Assembly (NCBI GenBank): GCA_039029535.1
Contig: JBCCFW010000053.1
Location: forward strand, 1-39,192
DNA length: 39,192 nucleotides
Reading direction: 5' to 3'
Source of the DNA: JBCCFW01 sp039029535
GTDB taxonomy: Bacteria > Acidobacteriota > JBCCFW01
Translations under genes and position numbers: made by a program
The notes under the pieces: generated by a model
What the model was told of the DNA's origin: nothing
Database searches by the model: none
The model's input: the letters and a program-made list of their open reading frames with translations, nothing else
Part shown: positions 1 to 10,500 of the stretch, in pieces
Layout: every line of letters begins with the position of its first letter
How positions within the stretch are numbered: the first letter of the stretch is position 1

Positions 1-2
1 GC

Positions 3-473
3 TTGGGCGATGCTTTCCTGCCGATCATGGAAAAAGGAGAATTGGGCATTGACATGGTGGGAGAAGGCGGAAGCGGCGTTCGGGGCGTAGATTTAGGGGA
101 AGCGCATGGACAATTTGTGCGGGGAACGGCGAGTGGAGCGGGTTTCAATTGCTTGATTCATGCGATTGCCCAGGCCCTGGGAATTGATTGTGACGTGGAA
201 CTTCGGCAACAAATCCGGCGGCGGCTCATGGAATTGGGATTGGCGGGCGAAGGGACGTTCATCTATAATGATCAGAATACGCTCGCAGCCATTTTGCAAG
301 GACTGAACGCCAATCACAACGACGTCAACATCATTTTTGTGCAAGGAAATACGGTTGACGACCAGACCTATAACATGAACGGTTCACAGACGATCTACAT
401 CTACAATGTGAGCAACGTGCACTTTGAACCGATGTATCCGCAACAGCCGGCGCCGGACGAAGCGGAGCAGTAA
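3..473 (+). CDS. OTU-like cysteine protease domain, C-terminal part of a larger protein (5' partial)
   Basis: The reading frame is open at the left edge, so the first visible codon (TTG at 3) is probably not the start. At least 156 residues of the C-terminus are present. The motif GAGFNCLIHAI puts a candidate catalytic Cys at residue 50 of the visible part, followed by an amphipathic helix. A candidate catalytic His lies at residue 140 in SNVHFEPMYP, close to the C-terminus. This Cys-early/His-late layout with an NCL(I/F)xA box is that of OTU-family and related papain-fold peptidases, which in bacteria often form the tip of secreted polymorphic toxins or effectors. Toxin or effector use is inference. 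Base composition is clearly less GC-rich than the rest of the window. A different papain-like fold is the main alternative. Confidence 0.55.
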   Translation: MGDAFLPIMEKGELGIDMVGEGGSGVRGVDLGEAHGQFVRGTASGAGFNCLIHAIAQALGIDCDVELRQQIRRRLMELGLAGEGTFIYNDQNTLAAILQGLNANHNDVNIIFVQGNTVDDQTYNMNGSQTIYIYNVSNVHFEPMYPQQPAPDEAEQ

Positions 474-503
474 GAACATAGAATGATGGGATTGGGGAGC
501 GCC

Positions 504-665
504 TTAGCGGTCCACGCCGTAGGTCTCCAATTCGCCTTTGAGGCCGAGGTAGGCGATGGCCGCCGGGTAGTTCCATTCATGGAGGTCCGGGCGAAAAGCC
601 GCTGGATTTTTGGCGTTGATCTCCCAGGTGAGGTAAAGCGGGTCTTTCGCGAAGGTTTTGCCTGG
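504..665 (-). pseudogene. C-terminal fragment of an unrecognised gene
   Basis: On the minus strand a frame ending with TAA at 504-506 reads as a compositionally normal protein tail of about 53 residues. It includes DPLYLTWEINAKNPAAF and ends GELETYGVDR, with many aromatic and charged residues. No start codon precedes it. Beyond about base 665 the frame turns into Arg/Ala-rich codons with a stop soon after, as if the gene had been cut. It converges on the OTU-like gene and shares its lower GC. I do not recognise the family. It could be the remnant of a gene truncated by recombination, or by an assembly join near base 665. Confidence 0.45.
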
Positions 666-762
666 CCAAAGAAGGGGCCTCGCCGCTACGTTCGCCCTTC
701 TCGGCTAGCACCTCCGGCCACTCGCTACGAACACTCATGAGTGCTCTGGGCCAAGACTCTGC

Positions 763-794
763 TGCCCCGAGGTGTCATGAGACGCCTTGGGGCA
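763..794 (-). terminator. Strong hairpin after TSP3 lipoprotein 1
   Basis: The arms at 763-776 and 781-794 pair over 14 bp (two of them G-T type) around an ATGA tetraloop. The hairpin sits about 45 bases past the stop of the minus-strand TSP3 gene. No clear U-tract follows, so it may stabilise the 3' end rather than terminate by itself. Confidence 0.5.
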
Positions 795-838
795 GGTGAG
801 AGTCGGAGCTTGGCGGCCCCTCGTGGTGCTGACGTGGC

Positions 839-2311
<1,473 letters not shown>

Positions 2312-2504
2312 GGTGGCTCTTCCGTGCCGAGACGCCCGCAGCCCCTTCGCGCGCGTTTTCGGGGCCCGAGTTTAGCGGGGATGAGGGGAGGAGGGCCAGG
2401 GTCGGGAGCGGCTGAGGGGTGGGAGATGGCTGATTTCTGGCGTTTCAGACGTTCGATGGGCGGCCGGTGGTCGACTCAGCCCAGTACAGCACGGTGAGAG
2501 TGGC

Positions 2505-2759
2505 TCAAGGATCAGGCTGGGCTTCGAACATGCCGAGTGCCATGGCACATCCGTGGTGCTCCTTGAGACTCTCCAAGTGCGATCTGAAGAATGCGGTCTG
2601 ATCTCTCTCTTCCAGCATCAGGGCGACGAGGTACTCCGCCTTGTCCATCATGCTGGCGAGTCGTTCATGAGGGACCTCGCGATGGGCCTGGAGCCGGGCT
2701 TCCCACATGACGGCCTGAATGGCTTGAAGTGCCGCTCGTTGCTTGCTTGGTTCGATCAT
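2505..2759 (-). CDS. Small helical protein, paralogue of the gene coupled to RHS; orphan immunity candidate
   Basis: An 84-residue soluble protein without signal peptide or membrane segment. It is clearly homologous to the 88-residue protein at 4266-4532: both begin MI(D/E)xxKQRAAL, both have a central (D/T)K(A/T)EYL(V/L)xLMLEE block, and both end in a CxxAL segment. The predicted structure is mostly helical. A good GGAGAGAGA ribosome site precedes the ATG at 2759. It lies downstream of the RHS gene, its coupled small gene and a secreted protein, all on the same strand. Tandem divergent copies of a small gene behind an RHS tip gene are typical of immunity genes kept after toxin tips were exchanged. 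That role is inference; no known immunity family was recognised. Confidence 0.6.
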   Translation of the reverse strand: MIEPSKQRAALQAIQAVMWEARLQAHREVPHERLASMMDKAEYLVALMLEERDQTAFFRSHLESLKEHHGCAMALGMFEAQPDP

Positions 2760-2881
2760 CCGTCTCTCTCCATCTACGGTGACGCGATCCCCCAGGCGAG
2801 CGTCGGTAGAGGTCCAAGAAGTCTGCCAGCGAGTGGTCTAGGCACGAACTCGAGCTCCTCACTGGAGAGCGATTGGGTCCG

Positions 2882-4087
2882 TCACGGTCTCAGGCTCCGC
2901 CAAGCGGCGAGCACGTCGGCCTCGGCGACCTGCAGCCAGCGTGCACTCAGGTGAATCTGAGCGTCGCCCCGGATGACCAGACCCGTGAGCCATCGAAGCC
3001 CTGGTTGGTGCGTGTCGTCTCGGAGCAGGGCCCAGCGCTGGACGCCATTGGAGTGGGCGGTGATGAGCTTCGCATCGGGCAGGGACTCGCGACGGGCGAG
3101 TAGCTGGTCCAGACCCTGGACGATGTGATTCTGCCGAGTTGAACGGAGCGACAGCTCCGCGTGGTGAGTCCAGCAGCAGTCACCCAGTCCACTCCGGCAG
3201 AGGAAGCTCTCCGGCAGCCGCAGCCGACCACAGGGCAGCTCACGTGTCACCCTCGCCGAGGGGTCGTGGCCGGCGACTGGCGAGAGCGCGAGGTGTTCCG
3301 TTCCGGCTTCGGTGAGCTGATGAAGCCCGTGGTCGGAGACATCTCGAGTGGGGAGTTGCAACGGGGGCAAGTCGGCCGCCGCGACGTGGGAGAAGGCGAG
3401 CTGGGACGTGAGACGCCCCCAATCATCCTTGGCGGCGATCCGCCAGCCGCTGTCTCCGGGATGCTCGGGTGGAGCGATCAGGAGGAAGCCGGCCGGTCGC
3501 TCGCCCCGAAGGATGCTGCGCTCCACCTGAACGATCCCTTGGATGGGAAGCTCGGCACGAGAGCGGGAGCTCGTGCGTTCGGTCGAGGCAGACTGAGGTC
3601 GGCAATGCAGTCGTCTCTGGTCGGCATCCCAGCTCAGGTCGCAGGCGTCGAGCGTCCGTCGCCATCGCTCGGCGAGCTCACCGAGGTCGTGCTCGTCAGC
3701 GAAGCGACGGAACGCGAAGCAGTCCGTGCCGGGGAGCGACCCGGTCGGGGCGGGCAGGTCATCGAGGCTCACGAGCAGGCGAAGGGCGTGATGCGCTACG
3801 AAGCCGAGCGTGGCGCGCCCGCAGCCGGGAGCCAGACCGGGGGCGAGCCTCGAGCGATCGATCACGAGCGAGGCCAGCGCGAGCGTGGTCTCCCGGGGCG
3901 TCTCTCGCACCCGTCTCATCAGCTCCTCGCTCGAGCTCGTTCCTGCATCCAGCCACGGCTCACCCTCCAGGCTCTCGGGCATCGTGGCCAGGACGACGAC
4001 GAGATCCTCGCCCTCCATCGAGGTGGTGGCCGCCGCTGTCGGGGCCACCATCACGAGGAGGGCGAGCAAGGGGAGCGTCACGCGCAC
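2882..4087 (-). CDS. Secreted protein of unknown function
   Basis: A 401-residue protein that starts with a Sec signal peptide (LPLLALLVMVAPTAAA), probably cleaved after AAA or just beyond. No lipobox and no membrane segment follow. The mature part has about eight Cys residues, including a CRSGLGDCC cluster near residue 300, so extracytoplasmic disulfides are likely. I recognise no domain. The start is GTG (4087), and a second in-frame GTG at 4081 is equally possible. It sits between the two paralogous small genes behind the RHS gene, so it may be cargo of that island or an ordinary surface protein caught within it. Confidence 0.6.
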   Translation of the reverse strand: MRVTLPLLALLVMVAPTAAATTSMEGEDLVVVLATMPESLEGEPWLDAGTSSSEELMRRVRETPRETTLALASLVIDRSRLAPGLAPGCGRATLGFVAHHALRLLVSLDDLPAPTGSLPGTDCFAFRRFADEHDLGELAERWRRTLDACDLSWDADQRRLHCRPQSASTERTSSRSRAELPIQGIVQVERSILRGERPAGFLLIAPPEHPGDSGWRIAAKDDWGRLTSQLAFSHVAAADLPPLQLPTRDVSDHGLHQLTEAGTEHLALSPVAGHDPSARVTRELPCGRLRLPESFLCRSGLGDCCWTHHAELSLRSTRQNHIVQGLDQLLARRESLPDAKLITAHSNGVQRWALLRDDTHQPGLRWLTGLVIRGDAQIHLSARWLQVAEADVLAAWRSLRP

Positions 4088-4265
4088 GACATCAGGCCGT
4101 GGGTCGGCAGAGAGATGGAGCGAGGCATTGTTGGCTCATCAGCGGCACGGACTGGGTGTCGTCGCTGTTCGTCCCCATCCGCTGGTCTCGCCGTTCCCGA
4201 GTCGGGCATGTACTTCTCTGGTCGCCTGCCGATCTGTTGCAGGCAGTCCGTCATATCTCGTGTCG

Positions 4266-4532
4266 CTACGTGTCAGGCTCGCTTTCTGCCTCGCTCTCGT
4301 ACTTGCGCAAGGCCACCATGCACCGGTGCTTTTCGCAGAGTGCCGTGAGGGCTCGCAGGAACCGATCTGTGTTGTCGTCCTCCTCCAACATGAGGATGAG
4401 CAGGTACTCGGTCTTGTCTAACAGGTTCGCCAGACCTGCGTGGGGAGCACCTTGGTACGCATCGTTTCTGGCGCTGACGATGATGGAGTGGAGCGCTATG
4501 AGGGCAGCTCTTTGTTTGTGCTTGTCAATCAT
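4266..4532 (-). CDS. Small helical protein translationally coupled to the RHS gene; candidate immunity protein
   Basis: An 88-residue, acidic-tailed, cytosolic-looking helical protein. Its ATG overlaps the RHS stop codon as ATGA (4529-4532), so the two products are almost certainly made from one message by coupled translation. In RHS and other polymorphic toxin systems, the gene placed directly after the variable toxin tip usually encodes the cognate immunity protein, and this position fits exactly. A paralogue lies 1.5 kb further downstream at 2505-2759. Like the RHS tip, the gene is less GC-rich than the RHS core. The family is not recognised, so the function rests on position and on the paralogy. 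Confidence 0.65.
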   Translation of the reverse strand: MIDKHKQRAALIALHSIIVSARNDAYQGAPHAGLANLLDKTEYLLILMLEEDDNTDRFLRALTALCEKHRCMVALRKYESEAESEPDT

Positions 4533-7500
4533 GGTGCGCCTGACGAGTGTCCGAACTCAATGTCTCGAATCGGGACTCCGTGATGGCCTGGGTTTACTTC
4601 GATTGGTGGAATGTCATCGCCGTCCTCTAGACCGCGCCAGATCTTGAACCAACGGTCGATTGCTGGTGTGTCGTCCATTTCGATAACCGATTTTGGGGAA
4701 CGAAGTGAGTCTATCGGAACTTCGATGGTCTCAATGAGTAGGCCTGAGTCGGCGTCAAACACCTTGACGACAGCGCTCTCCTCGCCTCTGAGATGCCGTG
4801 CGTAGGCCCTTCTGACCCCCTCGGTGATCCTATAAAGATCCGGCTCGCCTCCACCATCGCGATCGCAGCAGACTCGTCGAGTCGATCTTGCAGCCCGTGA
4901 GCCATCGGTGACCACGCCGAGGGAGCCGCCGATGCCTGCGACGTCGGCTACATCGCCAGCGAGGTTCAGCGCCAACACGTCAGACCTGAGCTCGCTGGCG
5001 GGCGTGGTGTAGACGTAGAGAGCCGTGCCCGAGGCTGGCGTGACCAGTCCAGCAGCGATCAGGCCCGCATCGGAGCTCATGTCCATGCACTCTGAGGCAG
5101 CGGCTCCAACTGAGTCGAACGCAGCATGCTGTTCGGCGATAGCTCTCGCGGCGGCGTCGTTTCCCGTGCGTCTCGCGATCTCCATCCTGGGATCGTCACC
5201 AGGTTGGATGCGCATCGACTCACGGAACTCTCGCTTGTCGATGTCGTGGAGGCTCGTGTCCCTCACCTCTGGTCCGAAGAGCGAAACGGCCCACTCTTCC
5301 AAGAAGTGATCGGCAATTCCGCTGCCGAGCCTGTGGATGCCCAGGAACGTCCAGAACTGAGCAAGAGGGTTGGTGCCGTATGGGTCCTTGTAGAGCCACG
5401 GATGTCCGGCGAACGCCGAGTACCCGTTGCCTTGACCATGTGCCCAGACTCCCAGAGGGTCGACCTTGATGAACTCACCTGCGCTCGGATCGAAGAACCG
5501 GTTGCGGAAGTACAGCAGGTCGAGCTGGCCTGCGGCCCCCGTCCTCAGGAGGCGTCGTCCCTGGAACGTGTACGGGTTGCCGATGGCCGACTCTGTCCGC
5601 TCGACCAATGAGGGGCTGAGGATCCGCGACCGACCGAACAGCGAGTAGTCGTACAGCTCCACCAGGGAGCCACCTGCGTCGCTGATGGCCCCCACCGACC
5701 CGAGCGGGTCGAGGTGGTAGTAGTAGTCCTCGTCGAGTCCGCTTGTACCCGAGTGGCCGGCGAGACGAATCTGGACATGATCGTCGATGGAGCGACCCGT
5801 CACGTGCTGGTGGCGGAGACCGCGACCGGCCGTCGACTCGAGATTCCAGTCCCACTCCTCGAGGACCTGCCAGCCCTGGTAGTAGAAGCGCGTGTGGCGT
5901 GTCTCCGCGACAGTCGCACCGTGCTCGACCGAGTGAGCGATACGGCCGAGGCCGTCGTAGGTGAGCTCGGCGACGGGGTTGCCTGCGAGATCCTCGATGC
6001 GGACTGGACGACCGTGATGGTCCACCTCGAAGTGATGCGCTCCGTCGGACTCGAGGGAGGCGTCTGGGTGGTAGTCCCGATCCAGCGACTCCAGCTCGGT
6101 GTACTGCGTGACTTCGGCCTCAGGCATCCGATCGATGCCGTTCTCGATGAACGACAGCATCTTGTCGAGACCACTCCAACTCACCGTGGCGTTGGCCTCG
6201 GGAACCGTCGAGGAGAGCGTGACGACACGGTTCACCGAGTCGAGGGTGAAGTCGTGCTGGCGCCCGAGCTGCAAGGCCGCCTGCTGCGTGACCGCGTTGG
6301 TGCCGTCGTAGAACTGCAGGTAGTGCGCGAGGACCGTGCCGTCACTCGCCTTCCAGCGAAGCTCGCGAAGACGATCGTTGGAGTCGCTCACCACGCCGCC
6401 GCCGGCTGGATCCGTGCTCGTGCCATTGCCGAACAGGACGTCGACGGTGCGTGGTCCCTGGTTCGTGTAGGACGCGATGAGCTGCTCGGGAGAGGTCAGG
6501 GAGTCCCAGATGGACTCGAGCTGAGCCGTGTTCCCGTACTGCCTTCGAATGGCTCGGTCGCCGCTGGGGTAGGTGGTCCGAGTCAGGAGGTTGAGGCCCT
6601 CGAAGTCGAATCGAGACTCCCGGCCCTCGGGCGCGAGGCTCTTGAGGTAGCTGTACTCCGAGCGGACTCGGCCGAGCCCGTCGAGCTCTCGCTTGACCTC
6701 CGTGAGGACAGTCGAGCCTTCGAGCGTGCGGATGATGTCGGGGATGCCGAGGGGCGCGTGGTGCAGGTAGACGTCCGGATGGCCCATCGAGTTCGAGACG
6801 GTGACCTCGCGATGCTTGTCGTCTCGCGCGTAGGTCAGCGTGGTCCCGCCACGGAGTCGTCGCTTCGTGATGCGGCCCTCGGCGTCGTGCTCCGTGGGGA
6901 GCCAGACCTCGTCGCCCTCGGGATAGCGGACACGGTAAGGGCGACCGTGGTGGTCGAGCCAGGCGGCTGTCGTGTTCTCGTCGTCATCCCAGTTGATGCT
7001 GACGGCATCGTTGCGCCAGAGGACCTTGGTGATGACACCGTCCCCGCCACCCTGGTTCGAATCCCTGTTCCAGCGACTGGCATGAGTCCCGTCGGCGCTC
7101 AGGTACTGGTGGGTGTAGAGCCACTCGCCCTGTTCCTTGCGCCAGTACTCGGTCTGATTGCCGAGGTGATCGGTCCGGCGAAAGACGCGACCTCGCAGAT
7201 CTCGCTCGAGGGTGGTCGTCTGGCCGTTGGGCTCGATGATCTGGCTGACCTGGCCGAGGGGATCGTGGACGTAGTCGGTGATGAAGTTGCGGGCTGGCGC
7301 CGGGAAGACCGCAGGGTGGTAGCGAGTGATCCGATCGAGCAGGCCCGAGGGCGTGTACTTGATGAGTGCCAGGTTGCCCTGCGCGTCCTGACCGCGGATG
7401 CGAAGCCCACGACCATCGTGTTCGTAAGTCTCCTGCTCGCCGTTGGGGCCCGACCAGGAGTCGACGAGTCCCGTGTCGAGGTACTGCCACGACTGACTGA

Positions 7501-10500
7501 TGCGCCCATCGCTCACACCGTCGAAGACGTCGCCGTCGGGCGCCGACGAGAGAACTGAGTCTGCGCGCGAAGTCAGGCGATCCCAGTTGTCGTAGGTGAA
7601 GTCAGCTTGTCGAATGATGGACAGACCGTCACGAACGAGGCTAGTCGTCACGTTTCCGTTGGCGTCGCGAACCCACTCCTGGACTGGATCGATCCAGGTG
7701 GGCCAGCCGGGGCGGCCGTCCTGGCGAGTCGATGTCTTGACCGAGCCGTGGATGTCGAACTCGAGGACTGTCTCCGAGGTCGCGGCTCTTCCCGGCTTGG
7801 AATGGCGGATGACGACCTGGTCGGAGCTCCATTCGTAGGTTCGGTGGGTCTCCCATTCGGCTGGTGGCATGAAGCCGTTCGGGGCAGCCACGACGTGGAG
7901 TCCTGGGCGGCCGAGGCCGTCGAAGTTGCTCCAGGTTTGAGTCGGCTTGCCGTAGAGGTGCCCGAAGTCGAGAACGGACTGCTCACGCAGGTTGCCGGTG
8001 GGGTCGTACTCGTAGAAGCGCTCGGCCGAGTCCGTCGTCTTACGGAGTTGGTCCAGGATGTCGTACTCGTGCTCGACGAGGAGCGGCTGGTGGTCGTGGG
8101 TGCCGTCGGGGCCGAACGCGACTCCGCTGTTGGGCACCCAGATGCGCGTGAGGTTCCCGTTGGCGTCGTACGTGTACTGAGACTCTTGGACCTGAGAGGG
8201 CGTCAGCGCGCTGCGGAGACGCGTCCTCCGGGCACGCTGGAGAGAGTCGTTCCAGAAGGCCTGCTCGATGCCGTCGGCGTCGACGACGCGGGTCGGGTTG
8301 CCATAGGGATTGGAGGGAGCACCATCGTGCGCTTGGTAGAAGAGCTCGGTCTTGGCGATGACTGGGAAAGGGTTCGTCGAGTTGTTGCGCCGTGAGTCAC
8401 TCGTCGAGTCCACCGTGATGCTGGCGAGGAAGCCGCCCTCGCTGCCGACACGCGCCGAATCCACGATTCCGTCGCCATCGGGGTCGTTGGCAGGGTGGTA
8501 ACTGAGCTCGGTGACGTTGTGCTCGCGATCGACTCGTCGGATGAGCTGGCCAAAGTCGTTGTAGACGAGCAGCTCATGCGTGTCTTCAGTGGCTCCACTC
8601 GGGTGACTCCCCGATGCTGGACGGGTGATGCCGAGCAGGCGTCCCGCTTGTTGGTCGGTGCGCCCATCGCCATTGCGATCGGTGGCGCCCTCGGTGACCG
8701 GGATGCCTGCTGCGATCATCTGGTCGCGCAGCGTTGTCTGGGAGAGGCCGAGGAGGGGGGCGAAGTGGATGACTGCCGCCTCGGGATCTTCCATGTAGTC
8801 CAGGAAGTAGGTCGTCGTGAAGTCGGCCGCGTTGGCTCCGGGCTCATTCCCTCGCGGCGAGGTGACTCGGAACGGGTGTCCGAAGACGGGCTCTCGGACA
8901 ATCGTCGTCACGAGGTCGATACCGTCGCGGCTCACCGTGAGGGTCTGCGGGAGCTGTCCGACGTGATGAGAGGCAGAGGCCAGGTGGGACTGTGTCTGAA
9001 CGATGCCGAAGCTGTTGTGGTAGAGCAGGTTCCCGTCGTCGTCGAAGGCGTTCAGGCGGTGGGTCGTCGGGCTGCCGTCGTCACCTCTCAGGTGCTCCTC
9101 GAGGAGCTGGCCAGAGCGAGCCCAGACATGACGTTGGTGCCGACCGTTGCGATCCGTGATGTCGGTCGTGACCTTGCCATCGGCGAAACCCCAGCAGTCG
9201 TAGCTGAAGGTTCCACCAGCGCGGAGGTTCTCTGGCAAGTTTTCGAAGGGGGCAGAGCCATCGTTGCCGACGGCGTGCGTTGCGACCATCCCCGCCAGGA
9301 TGTCCGTGCCAGTTCCCGGCGGATCAGGCTCCGTGTAGTACGTCCACTGCAAGCGAGGCACGCCGAACGAACCTGCCGGTGCGTCGGACTGGAGTTGATT
9401 CGGGTAGGTGATGCTGGTGAGAGCGTTGCGAAGCTGCGTGAGCTCGCCGTCGAAGTAGGTGTAGCGCAGGGTCGGTCGGTCGACTCCGGTCAGGTCGGGT
9501 TGTTCGGGAGGAGTGACGACCTCGGGGAGCTGGACCTGAGTGAGCTGGCGGTCGCTGTTGTAGGTGTAGCGAACATCACGGCCGCCGAAGTCCACGATTC
9601 GGGTGATGAGCTCGGGGAAGTCGGGGTTCTCGTAGTGGAGAGTGATCGCGCGACCGTAGCTGTCGTCGATACTGATGAGACGTCGCTCTTGGGGAATGGG
9701 CGCTGAGTCGTACGTGAAGCTGATGTAGTTGTCGGCAGCGGTTCGGGCTTCTGTCAGCAGCCCATGACGGCGGCCGTCCTCGAGGATCTCTGCGAAGAAC
9801 ACGAGCTCGAAGCCGTCGGCCCGACGCATGAAGAAGGTCCCCGTGTTCGCGTCGATGGCCTCGTAGCGGATGACCTCGCTTCGCCCTCCCTGGCCGACGA
9901 ACATGTCGGGATCCGTCTGGTAGAAGACACCACGCCGACCGAAGCCGTGATGGTGGAGGACCGCGCCAGCAGTGCTTCCCGGGGCGTCCTCGAGCGCTTG
10001 CTGGTAATTGAAGGCCCATGCTGGCCCGAACGGAGAGTCGTCCCGATCGTCTCCGGTGAGGTGCCGTCGATTGATACGGATGTCGAGTGGAGCCTCGATG
10101 CCGCGGATGAAGAGGTCGGTCTCTTGACGGTCCTCCTGGCCGCTGTGGAGGAGGATGGTGTTGTTGCCGTGCGTGGCTGACGCTTGGGGCGCCTCACGGC
10201 GGTCACAAGGGTCCGTCGGGTTGGGGCTCCTCTCAGGATCGTCTCCGAACACGTCGCTGTCCGTGCACGAACAACCGTTGGGGGGGGCGCCCGGAACCGG
10301 CTCGGGTTCGGGCACGCCGCCAGGTCCGCTGATGGGGAGGAAGCGAACGAAGCTGACGTAGGGGTGATTGAGATAGCCGCCCTGCCCCGTGGCAATGAGC
10401 TCGCCGTGGACCTTCCCTGCCTCATCAGCCTGGACTTCGCAGCTCGCGTAGGCGCCGTAGGGGAGAGTGCTGCCCTGCGTCACGCTGACGACATCACACC

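Noticed and set aside
5714..7558. 614-codon plus-strand open frame opposite the RHS gene
   Set aside because: It lies wholly inside the RHS coding region and its translation is a low-complexity V/E/G/R mixture; the RHS reading is unmistakable.
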